Source of the DNA: Acuticoccus sp965213555 | GTDB lineage: Bacteria; Pseudomonadota; Alphaproteobacteria; Rhizobiales; Amorphaceae | Assembly (NCBI RefSeq): GCF_965213555.1 | Contig: NZ_OZ243890.1 | Location: 3,038,001-3,102,000, forward strand | Direction of reading: 5' to 3' | Length of the DNA: 64,000 nucleotides | In this document: piece after piece, positions 52,089 through 60,580 of the stretch | Layout: each line of letters opens with the position of its first letter | Position numbering within the stretch: position 1 is the stretch's first letter | The notes under the pieces: model-generated | The model's input: the letters and a program-made list of their open reading frames with translations, nothing else | What the model was told of the DNA's origin: nothing | The model's database searches: none | Made by a program: the position numbers and the translations under genes

Positions 52089-52628
52089 TCAGTCCTCGTA
52101 GACGGTGAGGCGGCGCACCTCGTCCTCGGCGATGTCGATGACGAGGTTGTCGCCCTCGATGGTCACGTCGTTGAGGTCGACGAGGCGCGGCACGTCGTGG
52201 TCGAACAGGAAGCCCGGCCCGTCGAACTCCACCACGATCATCGTCGCGGTGTTCTCGTTGGGGCCGAGCACCTTCTCGATCTCGCCGACGTCCTCACCGT
52301 TGCGGTCGACGATGTCGTAGTCGTCGAGGGCGTAGACGGGCAGGTTGAGCCGCGGCAGCACGAAGTCCTCGTCGATCTCGACCAGCTCGCTGAAGTCGAC
52401 GTCGGGCACCGCGCCGGCCGGGGTGTCGATGACGACGTTGTCCTCGCGATCGGCCTCGCGCGCGTCCGCCCCCTCCTCGATGATGACGACGTTCGGCGCG
52501 GTCTCCTCGGGCTCCTCGCGCTCGATGACGACCTGGGCGAGCGCCCCGCCTGCCGCGAGCGGGACGAGGAGCGCGGCGATCGAGGCTGTGCGCGCGAGGC
52601 GCCGGATCGGGGAGTGGGGATCGGTCAT
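52089..52628 (-). CDS. Secreted acidic PRC-barrel-like protein
   Basis: 179 residues. A signal peptide (LARTASIAALLVPLAAGGALAQ) is followed by an acidic linker rich in Glu/Asp (EREEPEETAPNVVIIEEG), then a PRC-barrel-like domain: VYALDDYDIVDRNGEDVGEIEKVL and VVEFDGPGFLFDHDVPRL and VIDIAEDEVRRL. PRC-barrel proteins of this kind occur in alphaproteobacterial envelopes without a defined role. ATG 52628 is preceded by AAGGAG. Divergent from typA. Confidence 0.75.
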   Translation of the reverse strand: MTDPHSPIRRLARTASIAALLVPLAAGGALAQVVIEREEPEETAPNVVIIEEGADAREADREDNVVIDTPAGAVPDVDFSELVEIDEDFVLPRLNLPVYALDDYDIVDRNGEDVGEIEKVLGPNENTATMIVVEFDGPGFLFDHDVPRLVDLNDVTIEGDNLVIDIAEDEVRRLTVYED

Positions 52629-52802
52629 GGCAAGCTCCTTGGGTTCGTTCCATCGTTCGTTGGGAGAACGCCGAAGCATCGCCCGCTGTTCGCTTTTCAG
52701 CTCCAAGGCCGCGCGGATGCATCTGTGCCGCGCGCGCACGGCGCTGGCGCACGTCGGCGCAACATGGCACTAGGGCGCCGTCCCCTGATGCATCGGCCGC
52801 CC

Positions 52803-54653
52803 ATGACCACCGCACCCCGCGCGCTGCGCAACGTCGCGATCATCGCGCACGTCGACCACGGCAAGACCACGCTGATCGACGTGCTCCTGCGCCAGTCCGG
52901 CGCGTTCCGCGAGAACCAGCGCGTCGCCGAGCGCGCCATGGATTCCAACGTGCTCGAGAAGGAGCGCGGGATCACCATCCTCGCCAAGGTGACGTCGGTG
53001 GAGTGGCAGAGCGAGGCGAGCGTGCCGACGCGCATCAACATCGTCGATACCCCCGGTCATGCCGACTTCGGTGGTGAGGTGGAGCGCATCCTCAACATGG
53101 TCGATGGCGCGGTGGTCCTCGTGGACGCCGCCGAGGGGCCGATGCCGCAGACCAAGTTCGTCGTCGGCAAGGCGCTCAAGATGGGGCTTCGGCCGATCGT
53201 CGCGGTCAACAAGATCGACAAGGCCGAGGAACGCCACACCGAGGTCGTCAACGAGGTGTTCGACCTGTTCGACGCGCTCGGCGCGACCGACGCGCAGCTC
53301 GACTTCCCCATCGTGTACGGTTCGGCCAAGCAGGGCTGGATGGCCGCGACGCCCGAGGCCGGCGCCTCCGAAACGATGGCGCCGCTCCTCGACCTCATCG
53401 TCGCGCACGTGCCGGCTCCGACGGTGCACGCCGGTGAGTTCGCCATGCTCGCCACCACCATCGAGGCGGACCCCTTCCTCGGGCGGATCCTGACCGGCCG
53501 GATCACGTCCGGCACCGTGCGACCGAACCAGACGGTCAAGGCGCTGTCGCGCGACGGCGCCCTCGTGGAGCAGGGCCGCGTGTCCAAGGTGCTTGCCTTC
53601 CGCGGGCTGGAGCGTGCGCCCATCGAGGAGGGCCGCGCCGGCGACATCGTGGCGCTCGCCGGGCTGGTGAAGGCGACCGTCGCCGACACCCTCGCTGCCC
53701 CCTCCGTCACCGAGCCGATCCCGGCCCAGCCGATCGACCCGCCGACGCTCGCGATGACCTTCCGGGTCAACGATTCGCCGCTCGCCGGCACCGAGGGCGA
53801 CAAGGTTCAGTCCCGCGTCATCCGCGACCGCCTGCTGCGCGAGGCGGAGGGCAACGTCGCGCTGCGCATCACCGAGACGGAGGCCGGCGAGGCCTACCAG
53901 GTGGCGGGCCGTGGCGAGCTGCAGCTCGGCATCCTCATCGAGACGATGCGACGGGAGGGCTTTGAGATCGGCGTCTCGCGCCCCCAGGTCGTCATGCGCC
54001 AGGCCGAGGACGGAGCGACGCTGGAGCCCATCGAGGAGGTCACCATCGACGTCGACGACGAGCATTCCGGCACGGTCATCTCCAAGCTGTCGGAGCGCAA
54101 GGCCGACCTCGTGGAGATGATCCCCTCCGGCGCGGGCCGCACGCGCATCGTCCTGCATGCGCCGACAAGAGGGCTGATCGGCTACCAGGGCGAGCTGTTG
54201 TCCGACACGCGTGGCAGCGGCATCCTGAACCGCGTGTTCCACGACTACGTGCCGCACAAGGGGCCGATCCCCATGCGCCACACCGGCGTGCTCATCTCCA
54301 ACGGGGACGGCGAGTCCGTCGCCTACGCCATGTGGAACCTCGAGGACCGCGGCCCGATGTTCATCGACCCCGGCGTCAAGGTCTACCGCGGCATGATCAT
54401 CGGCGAGCACACCCGCGGCAACGACCTCGAGGTCAACGTGCTGAAGGGCAAGCAGCTCACCAACATCCGCTCCGCCGGCAAGGACGACGCCGTGAAGCTG
54501 ACGCCGCCCATCCGCATGAGCCTGGAGCGGGCGCTCGCCTACATCACCGATGCCGAGCTCGTGGAGGTGACGCCGCAGAACGTGCGCCTGCGCAAGGTCC
54601 ACCTCGACCCCAACGAGCGCAAGAAGGCCGAGCGACGCACCGAGGACGCCTGA
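52803..54653 (+). CDS. typA: Ribosome-associated translational GTPase TypA/BipA
   Basis: 616 residues. N-terminal GTPase: NVAIIAHVDHGKTTLIDVLL, RAMDSNVLEKERGITI (switch I), VDTPGHADFGGEVERIL (G3), and AVNKIDKAEE (G4). EF-G-like domains follow, and the C-terminal domain is PTRGLIGYQGELLSDTRG and KLTPPIRMSLERALAYI. TypA assists 50S assembly under cold or stress. ATG 52803 is chosen; ATG 52788 in frame would add five residues. Confidence 0.96.
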   Translation: MTTAPRALRNVAIIAHVDHGKTTLIDVLLRQSGAFRENQRVAERAMDSNVLEKERGITILAKVTSVEWQSEASVPTRINIVDTPGHADFGGEVERILNMVDGAVVLVDAAEGPMPQTKFVVGKALKMGLRPIVAVNKIDKAEERHTEVVNEVFDLFDALGATDAQLDFPIVYGSAKQGWMAATPEAGASETMAPLLDLIVAHVPAPTVHAGEFAMLATTIEADPFLGRILTGRITSGTVRPNQTVKALSRDGALVEQGRVSKVLAFRGLERAPIEEGRAGDIVALAGLVKATVADTLAAPSVTEPIPAQPIDPPTLAMTFRVNDSPLAGTEGDKVQSRVIRDRLLREAEGNVALRITETEAGEAYQVAGRGELQLGILIETMRREGFEIGVSRPQVVMRQAEDGATLEPIEEVTIDVDDEHSGTVISKLSERKADLVEMIPSGAGRTRIVLHAPTRGLIGYQGELLSDTRGSGILNRVFHDYVPHKGPIPMRHTGVLISNGDGESVAYAMWNLEDRGPMFIDPGVKVYRGMIIGEHTRGNDLEVNVLKGKQLTNIRSAGKDDAVKLTPPIRMSLERALAYITDAELVEVTPQNVRLRKVHLDPNERKKAERRTEDA

Positions 54654-54787
54654 GCTTTCCCGCACGACCGATGTGCACTATGACGCACGAAATCGGACCG
54701 GAGCACGTGCTGGTTGAAGGTGGCGGCACGGTCTGGCCGACAAGGTTGGATCGGATCCGCCAACCCATACAAAAGGAGACGACCCTG

Positions 54788-55729
54788 ATGCGTCAGATCA
54801 TGCGCCTCCTCGCCGTGGCGGGGCTCGCAGTTGCAGCCGGGACCGCGAGCGCTCAGTTCCCGCCGCCCCACGCCGAAGACCGCGCGTGGCTCCTTCAGGC
54901 CGCCGCCTTCGCTGCGTCCCAGGTGGCGATCAACGAGCTTGCCGTCGAGAAGGCGGGGGCGGAGCCAGTCCAGGCGCTCGCGAGCGACCTCCTGGAGCAC
55001 TACCGCACCACGCTCGACGCGGTTGAAGAGCTCGCCGACGCCCGCGACGTCGAGCTGGTCACTGCGCTCGACCCGGTGACGCAGCAGCGGCTGGACGAGC
55101 TGGAAGGCCTGTCGGGCGCGGCGTTCGACGCGTCCTATCTCGCCGGCGAAGAGCCAGCGCTCTACACCGAGCAGTGGGTCCACCGCCGCACCGCGCGTCA
55201 TGCCACCGAGGCGCCCATCGTGCAGGCGGCCGAGGCGGCCGCCGCGCCGGCGGAAGCGCGCTGGGAGCGCACGCTCGACCTCGCCACGCCGCGGGAGGAC
55301 GACCTTCCCCCCGGACCGCACCCGGACGACAGCTCCCTGCTGACGTTCACGATGAACCTCGACCTCGCCCAGGTGGCGCTGGGCGAGATGGTGCTCGACC
55401 GCGCGCAGGACGAGCGCGTCCGCGCGTTTGCTCAGAAGATGGTGCGGGATCACGGCGCCTCCTACGACGCGCTGGCCGAGATCGCGCGATCCAAGGATGT
55501 GGCTCCCCTCGAGCAGCCCGGACCGCTCGAGCGCGCCGTGCTGGAGCGGTTGCAGGCAATGCCGGACGAGCTCCTCGACCTCGCCTACATGCAGACGCAG
55601 GTGGTCTTCCACGACAACTGGTACAAGCGGATCGAGTACACCGCCCACAACGGGACCGATCCCGCGATCGTGGCCGCAGCCGAGGATGGCTTCAAGACCG
55701 GAATGGCGCACCACGACGTGGCGTATTGA
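54788..55729 (+). CDS. Secreted tandem DUF4142 protein
   Basis: 313 residues. A signal peptide (LLAVAGLAVAAGTASAQ) is followed by two DUF4142 four-helix (ferritin-like) domains. The first covers ~28-150 (FAASQVAINELAVEKAG, LSGAAFDASYLAGEEP). The second covers ~190-305 (MNLDLAQVALGEMVLDRAQDERVRAFAQKMVRDH and LDLAYMQTQVVFHDNW). Such proteins are exported and often stress-induced; no enzyme activity is known. The ATG at 54788 has AAAAGGAG eleven bases upstream, a strong ribosome site. Confidence 0.82.
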   Translation: MRQIMRLLAVAGLAVAAGTASAQFPPPHAEDRAWLLQAAAFAASQVAINELAVEKAGAEPVQALASDLLEHYRTTLDAVEELADARDVELVTALDPVTQQRLDELEGLSGAAFDASYLAGEEPALYTEQWVHRRTARHATEAPIVQAAEAAAAPAEARWERTLDLATPREDDLPPGPHPDDSSLLTFTMNLDLAQVALGEMVLDRAQDERVRAFAQKMVRDHGASYDALAEIARSKDVAPLEQPGPLERAVLERLQAMPDELLDLAYMQTQVVFHDNWYKRIEYTAHNGTDPAIVAAAEDGFKTGMAHHDVAY

Positions 55730-55773
55730 GATCGTGACCGACCTCTCCGACTGATCCCGCGGCAGCGGCACGC

Positions 55774-56847
55774 TCAGCCGGCGGCCATCCAGCGCTCGGC
55801 CGCTGCGATCTCGTTGCCCAGCGCGCTGAAGCGCAGCGCCGTGCGGGCAAGGTGCGGGCTGTGACGTTCGAGGTGCGACCAGGCGGCACCGAAGCTGTGT
55901 GATCTGTCGAGATGGATGACCTCTGCGGGCGGCACGGCGAAGCGCCGGGCCAGCGATGCGAGGGAGGCGCCGCGCAACGTCAGCTCGCGGCAACGCGCGC
56001 GTGCAGCGGCGCGGCGCACCATCGCCCCGAACGGTTCCAGCGCGCGGTCGGCGACGGGATCGACCTCGGTCGCTCGTTCCGCCAGCGTCGTCGCCATCCC
56101 GTAGGGCGTGCGGCCGACGGTGCGCGCCGATGTGAGGACGCGCATGTCCGACTTCCGGACGATGCGGAACCCCGCTGCGACGCACCGGCCCACGAGGTCG
56201 CCATCCTCGCCGAACGGCAGCGCCGTGAAGCCCCCCACCGCGTCGTAGGTCCTGCGTCGCACGGCAAGGGCCGCGCCCCCGGTCTGGTCGTGCTCGTCAC
56301 CCTGACACTGCTCGGGGTCGATCCGGGCGGCGACCGCACGGCAAAGCCCGCCATAGATCGCCTCATGCCTCGCCCACGGCGAGAGGAGCGTCAGGCCGGC
56401 CTCGTCGGCGTCCGACAGCGCGGCCAGCCCGCAGACCGCGTCGGCGTGCCTCAGGTGGGCGAGGGCGGCGGAGACGAAGCGGTGGTCGAGCACGCAGTCG
56501 GCGTCGGTGAACAGGATCGCAGCGTTGGGCGCCAGGGGACGCGCCGCCTCGGCGCCCAGCCGACGAGCCGCGCCGACACCGCCCTCGCCGACCGCCGCGT
56601 CGAGGATGATGTGGGGCAGGCGTGCGCCGCGTAGCGCCGCGACGGCGAGCGCGAAGGTCGCATCGCGCGAGCCGTTGACCACGATGACGGTGAGGAAGGG
56701 CGCTGCACCCTGCTGCGCCGCCAGCGAGGCGACCAGCGCGCCGATGCCTTCCGCCTCATCGCGCGCCGGCACGACGATCGCCGCAGCGAACCGCGTCGCC
56801 CCGAAGAGGTCGATGGCGACCGCATCGAGCGGGACGAGCGGCGTCAC
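55774..56847 (-). CDS. Glycosyltransferase family 2 in an acyl-CoA dehydrogenase/PIG-L cluster
   Basis: 357 residues. GT-A fold with AAIVVPARDEAEGIGALVAS, the DxD-like FTDADCVLDHRFV and a GFTALPFGEDGDLVGRCVAAGF segment. No membrane helices, so it is a soluble inverting transferase with unknown acceptor. GTG 56847 overlaps the methyltransferase stop (GTGA). Last gene of a four-gene coupled cluster. Confidence 0.85.
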   Translation of the reverse strand: MTPLVPLDAVAIDLFGATRFAAAIVVPARDEAEGIGALVASLAAQQGAAPFLTVIVVNGSRDATFALAVAALRGARLPHIILDAAVGEGGVGAARRLGAEAARPLAPNAAILFTDADCVLDHRFVSAALAHLRHADAVCGLAALSDADEAGLTLLSPWARHEAIYGGLCRAVAARIDPEQCQGDEHDQTGGAALAVRRRTYDAVGGFTALPFGEDGDLVGRCVAAGFRIVRKSDMRVLTSARTVGRTPYGMATTLAERATEVDPVADRALEPFGAMVRRAAARARCRELTLRGASLASLARRFAVPPAEVIHLDRSHSFGAAWSHLERHSPHLARTALRFSALGNEIAAAERWMAAG

Positions 56848-57407
56848 CGCTGGGCCGCGACGAAGCGGTCGATGCGGTAGGCGTCGGTCATCGCGACCGG
56901 TTCATGACCGAACGTCGGTGTGAGGGCGGCAGCTGCGATCGCCACCGCCGCGTCGCCGGTCAGGCCGGTCTCGCACGGCCGGTAGTGCACCGCGAGGACT
57001 TCGGCGCCGGGCCAACGGCCGGCGATCTCGCGGGTGAGGGTCCCGATGCCGTCCGCGTCCAGGAAGTAGAGGATCTCCGACAGGACGACCGCGTCGAACG
57101 CACCGTCCGGCAGCGGCCCCGGCAGGTAGGCCTCGACGAACTCCCCGTCGGGCACGGCGCGGCGCGCCTCGTCCAGCGCGCTCGCCACCGCATCGAGGCC
57201 GACGTAGCGCTCGCAGCGCCGGCGCAGGAGCCGGCCGAGCTCGCCGTTGCCGCAGCCGACCTCCAGGATGGCGCCGTACGTCGGCCGGGCGAGCGCCTCG
57301 AGGGTGGCGACGAACTTTGCCCTCTCGTAGGGCGAGGTGCGGAACTGCCACGGGTCCGGCGAGGTGGCGTAGATCGCCGTGAGGTCGGTCAGGCTTGCCG
57401 CGCTCAC
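56844..57407 (-). CDS. NodS-like class I SAM-dependent methyltransferase
   Basis: 187 residues. DPWQFRTSPYERAKFVATLEAL precedes motif I LEVGCGNGELGRLLRRRC, then DAVVLSEILYFLDADG. This N-terminus (WxFxxSxYExxK) is typical of NodS-type methyltransferases, but the partner genes here are not nodulation genes. It is linked by GTGA overlaps to the PIG-L gene before it and the GT2 gene after it. Confidence 0.88.
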   Translation of the reverse strand: MSAASLTDLTAIYATSPDPWQFRTSPYERAKFVATLEALARPTYGAILEVGCGNGELGRLLRRRCERYVGLDAVASALDEARRAVPDGEFVEAYLPGPLPDGAFDAVVLSEILYFLDADGIGTLTREIAGRWPGAEVLAVHYRPCETGLTGDAAVAIAAAALTPTFGHEPVAMTDAYRIDRFVAAQR

Positions 57408-58129
57408 GCCGGCACCTCGAAGAGGACGTCGTCGGAGGCCATCAGCGCATCGACCATCGCGGCCGGCAGCGTGAAGCCGGTGGGGTCGTCCGTCACCACG
57501 AGGCCGAGCTGGCTGCGGTGCGCCGCGAGCGCGTGCGCGCGGACCGTGCGCCAGCGTCCCGACGGCAGGCGGACTCCGGCGAGCGGGGCAAGGGACGACA
57601 GGTCGGCGTCAGCCCGCCAGCGCGCCCACACCGCGTAGAGGTAGAGCGCAAGGCCGGGCACCCTGCGCTGGACGGCGCGCGCGAGCGCCTCCGTCGCGAC
57701 GTGGTCGCAGTGCGGGTCGGCGGCGCTGGTGGCGACGAGCGTCGTGGCGCCGAGGCGCTCGCAAAGGGTGGCGACGGCGCCGACCAGCGCGTCGGCATCG
57801 CAAGGCGCGGGGACGGCACAGTCCGGGCAGCCGAGCCGCGTCACGTCGCGCGGGGTGCCGCCGAGCCGTCGTACCGCCTCGTCGAGCTCTGCGGCGCGCA
57901 CCGCCGCCAGGCGCTCCGCGGGGTAGCGACGCGAGGCGGGGTGGGAGCGTGCGCCGTCGGTGACGCATACGACGTGGGCACCGGCCCCTGCGAACGCCTC
58001 AGCGAGGAGCGCGCCGCAGCCGAGTGTCTCGTCGTCAGGATGCGGCGCGAGCACCACGACCGGCCGACCGGCGGCGATGGCCGCGGCGGAGGTCGGCCGC
58101 GCCGCCGCGGCGAGGGCGTCGAAGCTCAC
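57404..58129 (-). CDS. PIG-L family deacetylase
   Basis: 241 residues. Zinc-binding LAPHPDDETLGCG near residue 28 and the second site ADPHCDHVATEALARA are intact. PIG-L enzymes remove N-acetyl groups from GlcNAc-type sugars attached to lipids, inositol or other carriers. GTG 58129 overlaps the dehydrogenase-like stop, and its own stop overlaps the methyltransferase GTG. In this cluster it may deacetylate a glycolipid or sugar intermediate. Confidence 0.9.
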   Translation of the reverse strand: MSFDALAAAARPTSAAAIAAGRPVVVLAPHPDDETLGCGALLAEAFAGAGAHVVCVTDGARSHPASRRYPAERLAAVRAAELDEAVRRLGGTPRDVTRLGCPDCAVPAPCDADALVGAVATLCERLGATTLVATSAADPHCDHVATEALARAVQRRVPGLALYLYAVWARWRADADLSSLAPLAGVRLPSGRWRTVRAHALAAHRSQLGLVVTDDPTGFTLPAAMVDALMASDDVLFEVPA

Positions 58130-59262
58130 AACTCGGCAAGCCGCATGTCGCCCATCAGCATGTGGGCCGCGGCGCGCTGGAGCAGCGCGTCCGGCATCGC
58201 CTGACGCATGTACGTGGACAGGTCGCGGGCGATGCGCCCGGTGCGGGCACCATCCGCGAAGTGCTCGAGGCCGACGGAGCGCTCCACCGCAGCGATCGCC
58301 TCCATGCCCACCTCCTCGGCCATGAGGCGCGCCGCGACGGACAGGGCGACGGCGCGCTCCGGCGCGCGCGCCCCCTCATCCCCCTCGGCGCAGGCGGCGG
58401 CGCGCACGGTGGCCTCGCGCACGGCGGCAGCGCGCCACACGACGGGGCCGAGCCGCGCGAGCTGCGCCGGGTGGTCCAGTCGGCCGCGTTCGGCGAGCGT
58501 CGCGCGGACCGCCTCCATGAGGGCGAACACGCCGCCAAGCGTCACCGCCGCGATGCGCCAGACCCCGCCGAGGAAGGTCGGCTCGACGGTGTAGACGTCC
58601 GGCGGCCCGACGAACGACAGCCGGTCGTGACCCATCCCGTCGAACACGTAGGTGCCGGAGGCGGTCGCCCGCATCCCTGCCATGGCCCAGGCGGCCGCGT
58701 CGGCGCGGGCGGGATCGCCGACGTCGGCGAGAACGAGCTGGCAGGCCTCGCCGTCGCGGCAAGGCGCCAGCGCGTGGGTGACCACACCGAGGCCCGACGC
58801 GTAGCGCTTGACGCCGGCCAACGCGTTCGCCGACGGGTCCCAGGCGAGCGGCCGGTCGCCGTCGGCGCCCCAGACGCCCACCACCGCGCCCGCATGGATC
58901 GCGTCGGCCAGGAGTTGACGCACGGCATCATCGGCGTGGCGCAGCACGAGGCCGACGGCGTTGACGTGCCCCTCGAAGATGCGAGCGAGCGACAGGTTCG
59001 CCTCGCCGAGCGCGACGAACGCGTCGACGCCGTCGCGCGCCGTCACACCACCGCGCCCGAGGCCGACCCCGCAATAGGTCCTTGGCAACGCCTTCACGAA
59101 CCAGCCCGCCCCAGCGAGGAGCGTCAGGGAACGGGACATCGTCCCAGTGCGGTCCTCCTCGTCGGCCGCGTCGGCGAGGGCGGTCCGCAAGGGGAGCGGG
59201 AGGCGGCCTGCCGTCGGTGCCGGAGGTTCTTGCATGAGGGTTGTCACTGGAACGCCGTCCAT
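58126..59262 (-). CDS. Acyl-CoA dehydrogenase-like protein, first gene of the PIG-L/GT2 cluster
   Basis: 378 residues if ATG 59262 is the start; GTG 59247 and ATG 59235 are alternatives. The fold is recognisable from AGWFVKALPRTYCGVGLGRGGVTA, LGEANLSLARIFEGHVNAVGL and the C-terminal helices EVGMEAIAAVERSVGLEHFADG. The usual catalytic YEG motif is not seen, and CoA-binding residues are unclear, so it may act on a different substrate or lack activity. The same four-gene set (dehydrogenase-like, PIG-L, methyltransferase, GT2) recurs in several unrelated bacteria as far as I recall. Confidence 0.75.
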   Translation of the reverse strand: MDGVPVTTLMQEPPAPTAGRLPLPLRTALADAADEEDRTGTMSRSLTLLAGAGWFVKALPRTYCGVGLGRGGVTARDGVDAFVALGEANLSLARIFEGHVNAVGLVLRHADDAVRQLLADAIHAGAVVGVWGADGDRPLAWDPSANALAGVKRYASGLGVVTHALAPCRDGEACQLVLADVGDPARADAAAWAMAGMRATASGTYVFDGMGHDRLSFVGPPDVYTVEPTFLGGVWRIAAVTLGGVFALMEAVRATLAERGRLDHPAQLARLGPVVWRAAAVREATVRAAACAEGDEGARAPERAVALSVAARLMAEEVGMEAIAAVERSVGLEHFADGARTGRIARDLSTYMRQAMPDALLQRAAAHMLMGDMRLAEL

Positions 59263-59391
59263 CGCCACCGGGCCGCCTCCCCCGACGGCGCCAGTGCCGC
59301 CGCGTCTGAAGGCAACGGAGCGATCCGTGGTGGCGTTCCGGGGCGGCAGAGGACATTCCCACGCACCCCTCGTCCCGCTTACCAAGTCGCC

Positions 59392-59446
59392 TGACGCTCG
59401 CGGCCCGCGCGTGCGGGCCGCCTTGACGCTCGCGGCCCGCGCGTGC
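59392..59446. repeat. 23-bp direct repeat with a hairpin in the leader of the ABC transporter operon
   Basis: TGACGCTCGCGGCCCGCGCG followed by TGC occurs at 59392-59414 and again at 59424-59446, a 32-bp period. Between and within them CGGCCCGC/GCGT/GCGGGCCG (59401-59420) forms a perfect 8-bp hairpin. It lies just upstream of the ATPase start. Confidence 0.65.
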
Positions 59447-59464
59447 CGTATGTCGCAGCGCAAC

Positions 59465-60580
59465 ATGGAGGCCGCCCTGAAGACCACACCGTCCCCCGGC
59501 ACCGGCGCTGCCGTCCGGTTCGACGCCGTGCAGAAGAGCTACGACGGCGAGACGCTCGTGGTGAAGGACCTCAACCTCGACATCGAACCGGGCGAGTTCC
59601 TGACGATGCTCGGGCCCTCCGGCTCGGGCAAGACGACGTGCCTCATGATGCTCGCCGGGTTCGAGCCCCCCACCCACGGCGAGATCTTCCTCGACGGTCG
59701 GCCCATCGGGCAGTTGCCACCGCACAAGCGCGGCATCGGCATGGTGTTCCAGAACTACGCGCTGTTCCCGCACATGACGGTGGGGGAGAACCTCGCCTAC
59801 CCGCTGAGGGTGCGCGGCATGGCCCGGTCCGAGATCAGGGAACGGGTGGAGCGCGCGCTCGCCATGGTGGAGCTCTCCGGCTTCAGCGGGCGGCGGCCGG
59901 CGCAGCTCTCCGGCGGGCAGCAGCAGCGCGTCGCGGTCGCCCGCGCGCTCGTGTTCGAGCCGAACCTCGTCCTCATGGACGAGCCGCTGGGCGCCCTCGA
60001 CAAGCAGCTGCGCGAGCAGATGCAGTACGAGATCAAGCACATCCACGAGAACCTCGGCGTCACCGTCGTCTACGTGACGCACGACCAGACCGAGGCGCTC
60101 ACGATGTCGGACCGCGTGGCGGTGTTCAACGACGGCATCATCCAGCAGCTGTCGCCGCCGGCCGAGCTTTACGAGCACCCGGCGAACTCGTTCGTCGCGC
60201 AGTTCATCGGCGAGAACAACAAGCTGTCGGGCCGCGTGTCGCGCCTCGAGGGGGGCACCTGCGAGGTCACGCTCGACACCGGCGCCACGGTGCGCGCCCA
60301 TCCGGTGAACGTGGAAGGGGAGGGCGCGCGCACGACGCTGTCGCTGCGGCCCGAGAGGGTGACATTGGGCGGCGAGGGGGACACGGTGCTGAACGGCCGT
60401 GTGGAGGAACTCATCTACCTCGGGGAGACACTGCGCGCCCGCCTAACGGTGGAGGGGAACGACCACTTCATCGTCAAGGTGCCGAACCGCAGCGGACGTG
60501 CGGATCTTGCCGAGGGCGCCAGCGTCGCCGTCGGCTGGGCGGCAAGCGACTGCCACGCGCTCGACCCCGTCCCGGCCTAA
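59465..60580 (+). CDS. potA: ABC transporter ATP-binding protein (spermidine/putrescine PotA-like)
   Basis: 371 residues. Nucleotide-binding domain: LGPSGSGKTTCLMML (Walker A), MVFQNYALFPHMTVGEN (Q-loop), QLSGGQQQRVAVARAL (signature), LVLMDEPLGALD (Walker B) and VTHDQTEAL (H-loop). A C-terminal TOBE-type domain follows from about residue 245. It powers import of polyamines or similar cations; the exact substrate is unknown. ATG 59465 is used; ATG 59450 in frame is possible. No Shine-Dalgarno is strong at either. Confidence 0.9.
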   Translation: MEAALKTTPSPGTGAAVRFDAVQKSYDGETLVVKDLNLDIEPGEFLTMLGPSGSGKTTCLMMLAGFEPPTHGEIFLDGRPIGQLPPHKRGIGMVFQNYALFPHMTVGENLAYPLRVRGMARSEIRERVERALAMVELSGFSGRRPAQLSGGQQQRVAVARALVFEPNLVLMDEPLGALDKQLREQMQYEIKHIHENLGVTVVYVTHDQTEALTMSDRVAVFNDGIIQQLSPPAELYEHPANSFVAQFIGENNKLSGRVSRLEGGTCEVTLDTGATVRAHPVNVEGEGARTTLSLRPERVTLGGEGDTVLNGRVEELIYLGETLRARLTVEGNDHFIVKVPNRSGRADLAEGASVAVGWAASDCHALDPVPA

